Origin: Capnocytophaga sputigena
GTDB lineage: Bacteria > Bacteroidota > Bacteroidia > Flavobacteriales > Flavobacteriaceae
Direction: 5' to 3'
Assembly: GCF_900446695.1 (NCBI RefSeq)
Contig: NZ_UAVP01000009.1
Span: forward strand, 126,501-190,500
Length of the DNA stretch: 64,000 bases
Below are positions 18,003 through 30,789 of the stretch, in pieces. Under the pieces are notes generated by a model. The model was not told the origin of the DNA, made no database searches, and was given only the letters and a program-made list of their open reading frames with translations. A program made the translations under genes and the position numbers. Numbering within the stretch: position 1 is the first letter of the stretch; each line of letters opens with the position of its first letter.

Positions 18003-20000
18003 TTGGCACATCTTAAAATCGCCCTTGTGGGCAATCCTAATACAGGAAAAACATCTCTTTTCAATGCGCTTACAGGCTTAAACCAGCAAGTGGGCAACTA
18101 CCCTGGTATTACTGTAGAAAAGAAAATAGGGCATTGCAAACTCCCTGATAACCAGCAAGCTGAAATTATCGACTTGCCAGGTACTTATAGCCTCAACCCA
18201 AGTTCAGAAGACGAACAAGTGGCTGTGGATACTCTTATCAACCGCCAAGGAACATACTTCCCCGATGTGGTGGTGGTGGTGAGCGAGGTGAGCAACCTCA
18301 AGCAAAACTTGCTGCTCTTCACCCAAGTGAAAGACCTCCAGCTGCCTACTATTCTGGTTATCAATATGGCTGACCAGATGCAGCGCAAAGGCATTAGCAT
18401 AGATATCCCCCAATTAGAACGCTTGTTACACACCCGAGTTATCCTAACCAGCACTCGCAAAGGTGAAGGGCTTTTAGCATTGAAACAAGCTATTGTAGAC
18501 TTCAAAGAATTATGGGTTGCCCCTTGTGTGGATATGTCGCGCTTGGAGGCTATACCCTTTGGTACTTCGGAAAGTGAACAACGCCGCAAACAGCAGAAAG
18601 AGACTATTATCCGCTATCAGTTTATCAACGAAACTCTCAAAGAAACTTATACGGTAGATCAGCACAAGGCACAAACCCTACGCGCCCGCCTCGACCGTTT
18701 TCTCATACATCCATTCTTTGGTTATGTGGTATTTGCCGCTATACTATTGCTCATTTTCCAAGCAGTTTTCACTTGGTCGAGTTACCCAATGGACTGGATA
18801 GAGGACGGGTTTGGTATTTTAGGAGAATGGCTGGCGACCAAATTGCCTGCAGGCGCACTTACTAATTTACTCATCGATGGTGTGCTCCCCGGAATAACAG
18901 GCATCACTGTGTTTATCCCACAAATAGCCGTACTTTTCACCCTGATAGCCATTTTAGAAGAAAGCGGCTATATGAGTAGGGTTGTTTTTTTGATGGACAA
19001 TGCGATGCGACGTTTTGGACTTAGTGGCAAGAGTGTAGTACCCTTGATTTCGGGGGCTGCTTGTGCCGTGCCTGCTGTAATGATTGCCCGCAATATCGAG
19101 AGTTGGAAAGAACGCCTTATCACCATACTCGTTACTCCGTTTATGACCTGCTCGGCGCGTTTGCCCGTGTATCTTATCATTATCAATTTGGTAATTCCCG
19201 AAGGTGATTTTCTGTGGGTTAGCTACAAAGCGTGGACATTTTTCGCAATGTACTTATTAGGGCTTGTAGTGGCATTACTTTCGGCTTTTATCTTAGATAA
19301 AGTGCTGAAAATACAAAAGAACAGCAGTTTTTTTATAGCCGAAATCCCCGACTATAAAATTCCGCTACTGCGCAATGTATGTCTTACAGTATACGAGAAA
19401 ACCAAAGGTTTTGTGATGGGGGCAGGTAAGTTTATTTTGGCAATTTCGGTATTGTTGTGGTTCTTAGGCTCTCACGGAATGGGCGAAAAGTACAACAGCA
19501 TTGAGGCTACCGCCGAACAACTAGCACAAACCCACCAATGGACAGAAGAACAAAAAGCGAATTACATCCAATCCGAAAGTTTAGAATATTCGTTTTTAGG
19601 CTATATAGGCAAGGGGATAGAACCCGTATTTCGTCCGCTGGGTTACGATTGGAAGATAAGCATAGGAGTAGTCGCTTCATTTGCGGCTCGTGAGGTTTTT
19701 GTCAGCACATTATCAACGGTTTATAGTTTAGGAAAAGACCTCGATACCGAGGGAGAAGAAGGAGAACGCACGATTTTAGCAAAAATGCGCTCGGAAGTAC
19801 ACCCCGATGGCACCCCCGTATATACTCTTGGCACAGGAATTTCACTATTGCTCTACTACGCTTTTGCGATGCAATGCCTTAGCACGGTTGCCGTGGTACG
19901 CAAAGAAACCAATAGCTGGAAATGGACAGCCCTACAGTTTTTGTTTATGACGGGCATTGCTTATATAAGTGCGATGTTGGCGTTTATTTTAATTAGATAA
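18003..20000 (+). CDS. feoB: Ferrous iron transporter B
   Basis: A 665-residue FeoB. The N-terminal G domain has G1 GNPNTGKTS (10-18), G3 DLPG (57-60) and G4 NMAD (121-124), followed by the two gate regions with about ten membrane segments (GxxCxVPA-like GAACAVPAVMIARN). It drives GTP-dependent Fe2+ uptake across the inner membrane. The start is TTG: no ATG lies between the feoA stop and the conserved LKIALVGNPN, and the protein aligns fully from this codon. The length is at the short end for FeoB. Confidence 0.95.
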   Translation: MAHLKIALVGNPNTGKTSLFNALTGLNQQVGNYPGITVEKKIGHCKLPDNQQAEIIDLPGTYSLNPSSEDEQVAVDTLINRQGTYFPDVVVVVSEVSNLKQNLLLFTQVKDLQLPTILVINMADQMQRKGISIDIPQLERLLHTRVILTSTRKGEGLLALKQAIVDFKELWVAPCVDMSRLEAIPFGTSESEQRRKQQKETIIRYQFINETLKETYTVDQHKAQTLRARLDRFLIHPFFGYVVFAAILLLIFQAVFTWSSYPMDWIEDGFGILGEWLATKLPAGALTNLLIDGVLPGITGITVFIPQIAVLFTLIAILEESGYMSRVVFLMDNAMRRFGLSGKSVVPLISGAACAVPAVMIARNIESWKERLITILVTPFMTCSARLPVYLIIINLVIPEGDFLWVSYKAWTFFAMYLLGLVVALLSAFILDKVLKIQKNSSFFIAEIPDYKIPLLRNVCLTVYEKTKGFVMGAGKFILAISVLLWFLGSHGMGEKYNSIEATAEQLAQTHQWTEEQKANYIQSESLEYSFLGYIGKGIEPVFRPLGYDWKISIGVVASFAAREVFVSTLSTVYSLGKDLDTEGEEGERTILAKMRSEVHPDGTPVYTLGTGISLLLYYAFAMQCLSTVAVVRKETNSWKWTALQFLFMTGIAYISAMLAFILIR

Positions 20001-20001
20001 T

Positions 20002-20018
20002 CCTCTCCCGAGGAGAGG
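20002..20018. repeat. Small perfect hairpin after feoB
   Basis: CCTCTCC (20002-20008) pairs with GGAGAGG (20012-20018) around a 3-nt loop, directly after the feoB stop. It lacks a T-run. It could end or stabilise the feoAB message. Confidence 0.5.
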
Positions 20019-20088
20019 CAAGCTAAAAAGTGAGAGGAAGTAAAATTATAAAGGTAACACAATATAAAGAATAAATTCCCTTTTACGG

Positions 20089-20132
20089 ATTTCCTCCTCC
20101 CTCCCTTTTGGGGAGGGGGAGAACGGAGGGGG
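20089..20132. repeat. C-rich/G-rich hairpin upstream of patatin gene
   Basis: A C/T-rich arm (around 20089-20106) faces a G-rich arm (20110-20132) around TTTT. The G arm holds runs of 4, 5 and 5 guanines, so a quadruplex is also possible. It ends 10 nt before the patatin start codon. Confidence 0.55.
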
Positions 20133-20142
20133 TGAGGAACTT

Positions 20143-20895
20143 ATGGAGTTAGGTTTAGTATTTTCAGGAGGCGGGGTACGTGCTTTGGCACACGCTGGAT
20201 TGCTCAAAGCCTTAGAAGAAAAAGGCTTGCGACCATCAATCATTTCAGGCACCAGTGGAGGAGCTCTCATTGGGGCGCTCTATGCTTGTGGGGTGAAACC
20301 CGATGATATGATGCGCTTTTTTAAGGAAACTCCCTTGTTCAAATGGTCGATGATTACCTTTAAGAAAGTAGGCTTGGTAGATAGTGCTAAATACGCTAAA
20401 TTCTTCAAAAAAGAACTTCAGTACCACACTTTTGAAGAACTCCAGCTGCCCTTAATCGTTACAGCTACTAATTTGCTAAATGGCAAACTACAGTATTTTA
20501 GTAAAGGCGAACTCATTCAACCGCTAATAGCCTCAGCTGCTTTGCCACCCTATTTTTCACCCGTGAGAATAGGTGAAAGCCTCTATTGCGACGGCGGACT
20601 TTTAGATAACTTCCCGATAGAACCTATTAAAAAACAATGTGATAAAATCATTGGCAGCTTTGTAAATCCGTTGGAAACGATTACCGAGAAAGAGCTCAGC
20701 AACTCCTTTCAATTTATGCAACGCATCTACAACATCACGATGGACGGCAACTACAGTCGTAAATTCAAGAAATGCGATTTGCTATTGTTGCACAACCTCA
20801 GCAATATAGGGGTGCTGGAAACCAAAATGCTCGATCACGCTTTTGAATACGGTTATGAAATGGGAATAAAAAGATTAGCGGAGTTGAAAGATTAA
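20143..20895 (+). CDS. Patatin-like phospholipase family protein
   Basis: A 250-residue patatin-fold hydrolase similar to RssA/YchK-type proteins. It has the oxyanion loop GGGVRALAHAG (residues 9-19), the nucleophile motif GTSGG (residues 39-43) and the DGG dyad motif (CDGGLLDNFP, near residue 149). No signal peptide, so a cytoplasmic lipase or esterase acting on phospholipid or acyl substrates is expected. A large G-rich hairpin lies right before its start codon and may limit ribosome access. Confidence 0.9.
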   Translation: MELGLVFSGGGVRALAHAGLLKALEEKGLRPSIISGTSGGALIGALYACGVKPDDMMRFFKETPLFKWSMITFKKVGLVDSAKYAKFFKKELQYHTFEELQLPLIVTATNLLNGKLQYFSKGELIQPLIASAALPPYFSPVRIGESLYCDGGLLDNFPIEPIKKQCDKIIGSFVNPLETITEKELSNSFQFMQRIYNITMDGNYSRKFKKCDLLLLHNLSNIGVLETKMLDHAFEYGYEMGIKRLAELKD

Positions 20896-20929
20896 CAATT
20901 CTTTAACAATTTTATTTCTCTAAAACCTA

Positions 20930-20937
20930 TACTTTTG
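20930..20937 (+). promoter_or_regulatory. -7 box upstream of lipoprotein gene
   Basis: TACTTTTG matches the Bacteroidota -7 consensus 28 bp before the start of the lipoprotein at 20966. No TTTG is found at the -33 position. Confidence 0.5.
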
Positions 20938-20965
20938 TGCCGTTAAACTATAGTAATTCAGTAAT

Positions 20966-22024
20966 ATGAAGAAATTTTTATTAAGCCTTTTGGCAACAGT
21001 TGCCCTTGTAGGGTGTGGTAGTAAGGACGATAATGAACCCGTTTATAGTCCTGAAGATGGTAAAACCATAGTAAAAAACACTATGGAAAGTGTTTATGAC
21101 TGCTTTAAAAAAGCTAATGATGGCAGTTTTGCTGATTTTTTGTTCCAAGTGAATAAAAAATCGGGAGATAATACTTGGGCTGAATATTTAGGTGAAAAAT
21201 TCTATGACCAATATGATACTCAAAAAAATGGAGGTTTTAATTTCCAAGAGTTGAAAGGTATTTACACTTGGAATGTTGTTACTAAAGAGTGGAGTAAGAC
21301 TGGTTCTAGCAGTAATATCACTTGGATTTTCCCTGCTACTGCTAATGGTACTAACCTCAATGGTCGTGCAGTACTAGAGAACTATCAAGATAAAGTTATC
21401 ACTGTAGAAAGTGATAGTGAAAGATTTCCTGTAAAAGGACATATTATCATCACGGTAGACAATAAAAAAGTAGCTGAAATGAAACTTAATAATGTTACTT
21501 TTGAAGAAAATACCAATTTTCTTTTCCCTAACCATATTGATCTTACTATTTACACTGAACCATTCACTACTACTGTGAAACTTACAAAACGTACTGCTGA
21601 AGAATTTCTTTTTGATTTTTCTCTCAGTTCACCAAAAGGTTGTACAACAGTGCTTAGAGCTAATGCAAAACTAACTTCAAGCAACTATAATAGTTTTACT
21701 TCAGTAGAAGAAGCATTTGATAATATTAACTTAATAGCTATCCAAAATGATTTGCAATTGGTGGCTAAGGTAGATGTAAAAGCTATTCATAAAGCAGGTA
21801 AAAAAATTGGAGATCTCACTACAGAAGAAGTAAACACTTATGTTAAGGCAGAACTCTTTAAAGTAAATGGAGGAAAGATTGCCGATGTGAAATATGCAGT
21901 TGAAGGTGATGACGATATAATTTACTTCATTTATTCAGATGGTTCAAAAGTGAAAGCAGAAGAATATGTTTCTGACTTCCAAGAAAAAGTAAAAAACATT
22001 TTTAAACGCTTTTTTAACGAATAA
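20966..22024 (+). CDS. Hypothetical lipoprotein
   Basis: A 352-residue predicted lipoprotein (signal ending LVGCGSKDDNEP, Cys17, with a typical charged post-cysteine linker). The body is beta-rich with a long central sheet region and an acidic C-terminus. No domain recognised. A DUF6268-unlike, barrel-like protein follows after 5 nt. The pair probably works together at the outer membrane. It has its own -7 box. Confidence 0.65.
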   Translation: MKKFLLSLLATVALVGCGSKDDNEPVYSPEDGKTIVKNTMESVYDCFKKANDGSFADFLFQVNKKSGDNTWAEYLGEKFYDQYDTQKNGGFNFQELKGIYTWNVVTKEWSKTGSSSNITWIFPATANGTNLNGRAVLENYQDKVITVESDSERFPVKGHIIITVDNKKVAEMKLNNVTFEENTNFLFPNHIDLTIYTEPFTTTVKLTKRTAEEFLFDFSLSSPKGCTTVLRANAKLTSSNYNSFTSVEEAFDNINLIAIQNDLQLVAKVDVKAIHKAGKKIGDLTTEEVNTYVKAELFKVNGGKIADVKYAVEGDDDIIYFIYSDGSKVKAEEYVSDFQEKVKNIFKRFFNE

Positions 22025-22029
22025 AACTG

Positions 22030-22620
22030 ATGAAAAAGAATTTATTTTTCATATTTATAATAATTAGCAGCATTGCTCTCGCTCAAGAGAGCAATGCTCT
22101 TTTTACTTCTACTGATAGCCTTACAACCTCTCCTACTACTTGTAAACATCAAATAGGTATAGGGCTTTCTAAATTTGTAAATGCTGCTTTTCCAAGTGAT
22201 AGCAATGCTTTTTTGTTAGAATATCGCTACCAGAAAACACCAACTGTTGCTTATCGTATAGGAGGTGATTATCGTGCAGAAAGCTCTAAAGATAGCAGTT
22301 ATGAAATAGCCCTAAAAATAGGGATTGATAGATTGCTAAAAAACTACAACAAATGGCAATTTTACTATGGTATTGACCTTTGGGGGCGTTATCTGCACTA
22401 TGGCGAACGAAAACAACATTACACTAATATCGCTATAAATCCTTTTCTAGGTATACTTTTTCGCTTTAGTAAAAATTTTTCAGTAGCTACCGAACCTGGT
22501 TTTTTTGTAAAATATAATATCCGTCGCGACCGTCGGAGTTTTGATCCTGAAGCACAAGCTGAATGGTTTGAAAGTCGCTTGGCTAAAATAGGGTTTATAC
22601 AATTGAATTTTCATTTTTAA
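22030..22620 (+). CDS. Hypothetical outer-membrane-type protein
   Basis: A 196-residue protein with a signal peptide (cleavage near ALAQ, residue 18). Amphipathic strands run to the last residue (FIQLNFHF), with the C-terminal aromatic typical of outer-membrane barrels. It starts 5 nt after the lipoprotein gene and is the last gene of that unit. No family recognised. Interestingly, its signal-peptide region ends in an inverted repeat of AGAGAGCAATGCT type around 22070-22100. Confidence 0.6.
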   Translation: MKKNLFFIFIIISSIALAQESNALFTSTDSLTTSPTTCKHQIGIGLSKFVNAAFPSDSNAFLLEYRYQKTPTVAYRIGGDYRAESSKDSSYEIALKIGIDRLLKNYNKWQFYYGIDLWGRYLHYGERKQHYTNIAINPFLGILFRFSKNFSVATEPGFFVKYNIRRDRRSFDPEAQAEWFESRLAKIGFIQLNFHF

Positions 22621-22963
22621 TTTAGTATTCACATATTCAGCTAATCTACCTTCTTTTTTGCGAAATCCTCAATTTTTACCTATCCAAATTATCAAATTAA
22701 TAATTTGCCCCCTTACTTTTTTTTATATCTTCAAAATTTTAACACTTTAACTGCTCAAAATCTCTTCACTTCTCATAAATCGCTGATTTTCAATAAAAAT
22801 ACGTTAAAGTTTTGTTAAATTACAAATTTCATTAGGTTGCTTTCAGTTGTTTTTTCTTATCTTTACCACGCAAAAGATAATAAAATCGAAAATAAAGCTA
22901 TAAAATTTTATTCTTTTTTAATATTTAAAAAGCATTAAAAAAACACTAAAAACAAATTGTACT
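22621..22963. other. Intergenic region upstream of citrate synthase
   Basis: This 343-bp AT-rich stretch holds no convincing gene. Near 22860 TATCTTTA resembles the -7 element, with GTTG 18 bp upstream, and is the best candidate promoter for the gltA-icd-acn operon, leaving a leader of about 100 nt. No riboswitch-like structure was recognised. Confidence 0.4.
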
Positions 22964-26463
<3,500 letters not shown>

Positions 26464-26477
26464 TTGTTAATTGAATT

Positions 26478-28745
26478 ATGGTTTTTGATATTGAAATGAT
26501 AAAGAAGGTCTACGCCCAATTTCCTGAGCGCGTAGACAAAGCCCGCCAAGTGGTAGGAAGACCCCTTACCCTTGCTGAAAAAATATTATATACACACCTA
26601 TGGGATGGCAACCCCTCTCGTGCCTTTGAGCGCGGTAAAGACTATGTAGATTTCGCCCCCGACCGCATCGCTTGTCAAGATGCTACCGCCCAAATGGCGC
26701 TCTTGCAGTTTATGCAAGCGGGCAAAAGCAAAGTGGCTGTCCCTACCACCGTGCACTGCGACCACCTCATCCAAGCCAAAATAGGCGCCGCAACCGACCT
26801 GAAAGTCGCTACTGAACAGTCTAAAGAAGTATTCGATTTCCTCTCTTCGGTATCCAACAAATATGGCATTGGCTTCTGGAAACCCGGTGCAGGGATTATT
26901 CACCAAATAGTCTTAGAAAACTACGCCTTCCCAGGTGGAATGATGATAGGCACCGATTCGCATACGGTAAACGCTGGCGGATTAGGAATGCTCGCTATTG
27001 GTGTAGGCGGGGCTGATGCCGTAGATGTGATGGCGGGAATGCCGTGGGAACTGAAATTCCCTAAACTCATTGGGGTAAAACTCACAGGTAAACTCAGTGG
27101 TTGGACAGCCCCAAAAGATGTGATTCTAAAAGTCGCTGATATCCTCACCGTAAAAGGTGGTACTGGTGCAATTGTGGAATACTTTGGCGAGGGTGCTAAG
27201 TCGCTTTCCTGTACCGGTAAAGGTACTATTTGTAATATGGGTGCCGAAATAGGGGCTACTACCTCTACTTTTGGCTATGATGAGGCGATGCGTCGCTATC
27301 TGCTTGCTACTGGGCGCGAAGAAGTTGCCCTCGCTGCCGATGCCATTGCGCCTTACCTCACCGCCGACCCCGAAGTCTATGCCGACCCCGAAAAGTATTT
27401 CGACCAACTCATTGAGATAGACCTCTCTGCCTTAGAGCCTTATATCAACGGTCCTTTCACCCCCGATAGAGGTACTCCTGTATCCAAAATGAAGGAGGTA
27501 GCCCGCGCCAACGATTGGCCCTTGGAGGTGCAATGGGGGCTCATAGGTTCGTGTACTAACTCCTCCTACGAAGATCTCACCCGCGCGGTTTCGGTGGTAA
27601 AACAAGCCTTAGAAAAGAGAATTACCCCTAAAGCCTCTTTTGGTATCAACCCTGGCTCTGAACAAATACACTATACTACCGAGCGCGACGGAATTATAGA
27701 CATCTTCGAGCAGTTGGGTACTCGTGTATTCACCAATGCTTGTGGTCCCTGCATTGGTCAGTGGGACAGAGAAGGTGCCGAAAAACAAGAGAAAAATACG
27801 ATTGTACATTCCTTCAACCGTAACTTTTCCAAACGTGCCGACGGTAACCCTAATACCCACGCCTTTGTAACTTCTCCCGAAATGGTAGCGGCTTTGGCAA
27901 TTGCCGGTAGGTTAGACTTCAACCCTATCACCGATACCTTGCTTAACGACCAAGGTGAAGCCGTAAAACTCACTCCTCCTTATGGCGAAGAGTTGCCTTC
28001 TAAAGGTTTTGCCGTTGATGATCCTGGCTATCAGGCTCCCGCCGAAGATGGTAGCAACATCGAGGTGGTGGTATCGCCTACCTCCAACCGCCTCCAACTG
28101 CTCACGCCTTTCGCTCCTTGGGACGGCGAGAATATCACTGGGGCTAAACTCCTCATCAAAGCGCAAGGCAAATGCACCACCGACCATATTTCGATGGCAG
28201 GGGCTTGGTTGCGTTTCCGCGGACATTTAGACAATATTTCCAACAATATGCTCATAGGGGCGGTAAATGCTTTCAACGGTAAAACTAACTTCGTGAAAAA
28301 CCAACTTACCGGCCAATACGACGAAGTGCCCAAAGTGCAACGCGCTTATAAAGCAGCAGGAATCCCTTCTATTGTAGTAGGCGACCACAACTATGGCGAG
28401 GGATCTTCACGCGAGCACGCTGCTATGGAACCCCGTCATTTGGGCGTACGAGCCGTATTGGTAAAATCATTTGCGCGCATTCACGAAACCAACCTTAAAA
28501 AGCAAGGAATGCTCGCCCTCACCTTTGCCCACGAATCCGATTACGACAAGATTCAAGAAGACGATGTAATCAACTTCCTCGATCTCACCGCCTTTGCGCC
28601 TGGCACTCCTTTACATTTGGAATTTGTACATAAAGATGGTAGTAAGGATGTGATTACCTGCAACCATACCTACAATGCTCAGCAAATAGGTTGGTTTAAA
28701 GCAGGAAGCGCGCTGAACCAGTTAAAAGATAAAAGTGAAAAGTGA
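26478..28745 (+). CDS. acn: Aconitate hydratase, mitochondrial-type
   Basis: A 755-residue aconitase of the mitochondrial-like branch. The [4Fe-4S] ligands are visible in [11 protein letters not shown] and [10 protein letters not shown] (CxxC). The swivel domain ends in [21 protein letters not shown], which binds substrate. It isomerises citrate to isocitrate in the cytoplasm. It is the last gene of the gltA-icd-acn operon. The sequence right after its stop contains what looks like the end of a lost insertion sequence, not a terminator. Confidence 0.96.
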   Translation: MVFDIEMIKKVYAQFPERVDKARQVVGRPLTLAEKILYTHLWDGNPSRAFERGKDYVDFAPDRIACQDATAQMALLQFMQAGKSKVAVPTTVHCDHLIQAKIGAATDLKVATEQSKEVFDFLSSVSNKYGIGFWKPGAGIIHQIVLENYAFPGGMMIGTDSHTVNAGGLGMLAIGVGGADAVDVMAGMPWELKFPKLIGVKLTGKLSGWTAPKDVILKVADILTVKGGTGAIVEYFGEGAKSLSCTGKGTICNMGAEIGATTSTFGYDEAMRRYLLATGREEVALAADAIAPYLTADPEVYADPEKYFDQLIEIDLSALEPYINGPFTPDRGTPVSKMKEVARANDWPLEVQWGLIGSCTNSSYEDLTRAVSVVKQALEKRITPKASFGINPGSEQIHYTTERDGIIDIFEQLGTRVFTNACGPCIGQWDREGAEKQEKNTIVHSFNRNFSKRADGNPNTHAFVTSPEMVAALAIAGRLDFNPITDTLLNDQGEAVKLTPPYGEELPSKGFAVDDPGYQAPAEDGSNIEVVVSPTSNRLQLLTPFAPWDGENITGAKLLIKAQGKCTTDHISMAGAWLRFRGHLDNISNNMLIGAVNAFNGKTNFVKNQLTGQYDEVPKVQRAYKAAGIPSIVVGDHNYGEGSSREHAAMEPRHLGVRAVLVKSFARIHETNLKKQGMLALTFAHESDYDKIQEDDVINFLDLTAFAPGTPLHLEFVHKDGSKDVITCNHTYNAQQIGWFKAGSALNQLKDKSEK

Positions 28746-28750
28746 AGAGT

Positions 28751-28859
28751 GTCATATCCTGAAATAGGTTTACACTAAAAAATAGGAAAAGATATGACGA
28801 CAGGAAGAAGAACAACAGTTCGGTACAGCGATTGCTTGCATCACAATCCTAACCTTTAA
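28751..28859 (+). mobile_element. Possible insertion-sequence end remnant
   Basis: GTCATATC (28751-28758) is exactly inverted at 28791-28798 (GATATGAC), and an ORF begins inside the second arm (28794-28859; begins MTTGRRTTVRYSDC, 21 residues). The peptide looks like the N-terminus of an IS3-family orfA, cut off after about 13 codons. This is from memory of such elements, not a search. No transposase body or right end is present, so at most a fragment survives. Confidence 0.4.
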
Positions 28860-28880
28860 TTTCTGTTCAAAAACGATACA

Positions 28881-28903
28881 TTGGTATTATTTTTGCATAC
28901 CAA
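28881..28903 (+). promoter_or_regulatory. poxB promoter inside an inverted repeat
   Basis: TATTTTTG (28888-28895) is a consensus -7 element. It is flanked exactly by TTGGTAT (28881-28887) and ATACCAA (28897-28903), a perfect 7-bp inverted repeat. This is the layout expected for a dimeric repressor operator that blocks the promoter. The start codon follows 26 bp later. Confidence 0.65.
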
Positions 28904-28929
28904 AGCCCGTCATTAATAAAAAAACATAT

Positions 28930-30675
28930 ATGAGCAAAAATGTATCCGACCAATTGGTCGAAATGTTAGTACAAGCAGGCGTAAAAAGAGTCTATGCTAT
29001 TACTGGTGATAGCCTCAACCCTGTGAACGACGCCATCCGTCGCGATGGTCGCCTTGAGTGGATACACGTCCGCCACGAGGAATCAGCGGCTTATGCTGCC
29101 TCTATGGACGCCGAACTAAACGGCATAGGCTGTTGTATGGGAAGTTCAGGACCTGGACACGTGCACCTTATCAACGGACTCTACGATGCTAACCGCTCAG
29201 GGAACCCCGTAATTGCCATTGCCAGCACCTGCGCTACCCATAAATTTGGTACCAATTGGTTCCAAGAAACCAACCCCTTCTTGCTCTTCCAAGATTGCAG
29301 TAAATATGTGTATGTAGCCAATACCGCCAAGCAATTTACCACAATGATGCAACGCGCCATACAAACGGCTATCAACGAGAAAGGCGTGGCTGTATTAGGA
29401 CTCCCTGGTGATGTGGCAGGCGCCGACCTTGAAGAGGTACCTACTGCTACACAAACCTTCTTAGCAAAACCCGTAGTGCGCCCTTCCGATAGTGAGCTTG
29501 ACAAATTGGCAGCAGTACTCAATGACAACAAAAACAAGAAAATAGCCCTCTACTGCGGTCACGGCTGTCAGTATGCGGTGAAAGAAGTAGAACAGCTTGC
29601 CGAAACCCTTAAAGCGCCTATCGTGGCTTCTTTCCGTGGCAAAATATTCTTCGATCGCACCGATAGCCCTTATATAGCGGGAATGAATGGCTTGCTCGGA
29701 CACCGTTCAGGTTATGATGCTTGCGCCAAAGCCGATGTGCTTGTAATGCTCGGCACCGACTTCCCTTATGCGGAGTTCTTGCCTAAGAAAAGCACTATTA
29801 TCCAAATAGATGAACGTCCCGAGATTATCGGGCGTCGTGCCAAAGTAGATTACGGCTTTGCAGGCGATGTGAAAGATACCATTACCGCCTTATTGCCTAA
29901 ACTCACCCCTCGCACCGATGATAGTTTCCTCAAAGAGATTCACAAAGAGTATTTGGAACTCGAAAAATCATTAGATGATTACACCAAAAAGAAAACTGAA
30001 GAGAACCAAATAGACCCTGAATATGCGGCTAAACTTTTGGATAAATATGCCGCCAACGATGCTATTTTCACCGTAGATACAGGTATGAATGTAGTGTGGG
30101 CAGCGCGCTTTATCAAAGGTACGGGCAAACGTTACCTCACTGGCTCTTTCAACCACGGTTCTATGGCAAACGCCCTCCCAATGGCAATTGGCGCAGCAGC
30201 TTCTTCCAATGGCAGACAAGTGGTAGCAATGTGTGGTGACGGCGGTCTATCAATGCTCTTGGGCGACTTGGCTACCCTAATGCAATACCAATACCCTGTG
30301 AAGATATTTGTGTTCAACAACCGTTCACTCGCAATGGTAAAACTCGAAATGGAAGTATCTGGCTATCTCGATTGGCAAACCAATATGGTAAACCCACCTT
30401 TTGATAAACTCGCCGAGTTGATGAACATCAAAGGCTATGAAGTACGCAAAACCGAAGATCTTGAAGCCACTGTAAAAGCAGCTTTCGAGCACGACGGACC
30501 TACTTTGGTGAATATCTACACCAATCGCGATACTTTAGCAATGCCCCCTCACATCACTTTTGAACAGATGAAAGGTTTTGCGACCAACATCATCAAAAAA
30601 ATAGGACAAGGAGACTTTGCAGATGCCAAAGATAGTATTGCCAACAGTATGAAGCACGTCAAAGACGTGTTTTAG
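28930..30675 (+). CDS. poxB: Pyruvate oxidase / pyruvate dehydrogenase (quinone), PoxB type
   Basis: A 581-residue thiamin-diphosphate enzyme. The activating glutamate lies in RHEESAAYAA (Glu50), and the ThDP motif starts at CGDGGLSMLLGDL and ends ~27 residues later in NN. The N-terminus ITGDSLNPVNDAIRR matches PoxB/acetolactate-synthase-like pyruvate oxidases. It likely converts pyruvate to acetate and CO2 with electrons to quinone, or forms acetyl phosphate; these cannot be told apart by eye. The C-terminus is close to E. coli PoxB in length. It is monocistronic, with a palindrome-flanked promoter and a strong terminator. Confidence 0.9.
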   Translation: MSKNVSDQLVEMLVQAGVKRVYAITGDSLNPVNDAIRRDGRLEWIHVRHEESAAYAASMDAELNGIGCCMGSSGPGHVHLINGLYDANRSGNPVIAIASTCATHKFGTNWFQETNPFLLFQDCSKYVYVANTAKQFTTMMQRAIQTAINEKGVAVLGLPGDVAGADLEEVPTATQTFLAKPVVRPSDSELDKLAAVLNDNKNKKIALYCGHGCQYAVKEVEQLAETLKAPIVASFRGKIFFDRTDSPYIAGMNGLLGHRSGYDACAKADVLVMLGTDFPYAEFLPKKSTIIQIDERPEIIGRRAKVDYGFAGDVKDTITALLPKLTPRTDDSFLKEIHKEYLELEKSLDDYTKKKTEENQIDPEYAAKLLDKYAANDAIFTVDTGMNVVWAARFIKGTGKRYLTGSFNHGSMANALPMAIGAAASSNGRQVVAMCGDGGLSMLLGDLATLMQYQYPVKIFVFNNRSLAMVKLEMEVSGYLDWQTNMVNPPFDKLAELMNIKGYEVRKTEDLEATVKAAFEHDGPTLVNIYTNRDTLAMPPHITFEQMKGFATNIIKKIGQGDFADAKDSIANSMKHVKDVF

Positions 30676-30693
30676 AAATTAATTTTGATAATA

Positions 30694-30726
30694 AAAAGCT
30701 GCTGAGCATCTTGCTTAGTAGCTTTT
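30694..30726 (+). terminator. Terminator of poxB
   Basis: AAAAGCTGCTGAGC (30694-30707) pairs with GCTTAGTAGCTTTT (30713-30726), with two G-T/T-G wobbles, followed by more T residues. The -33 box of the next gene's promoter overlaps the T-run. Confidence 0.85.
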
Positions 30727-30727
30727 T

Positions 30728-30759
30728 TTTGTTTAATAGGAAAATTATTTATACTTTTG
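30728..30759 (+). promoter_or_regulatory. Promoter A of a duplicated pair
   Basis: TTTG (30728-30731) and TACTTTTG (30752-30759) are 20 bp apart. The 34 bp from 30727 to 30760 are identical to 31280-31313. It drives the small secreted protein at 30790. Confidence 0.75.
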
Positions 30760-30789
30760 CAAAGTATTAACAATCTAATATATAAATTT

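Noticed and set aside
30757-30789. Upstream TTG extension of the small secreted protein
   Set aside because: The TTG lies within the -7 promoter box, and the extension would bury the signal peptide.
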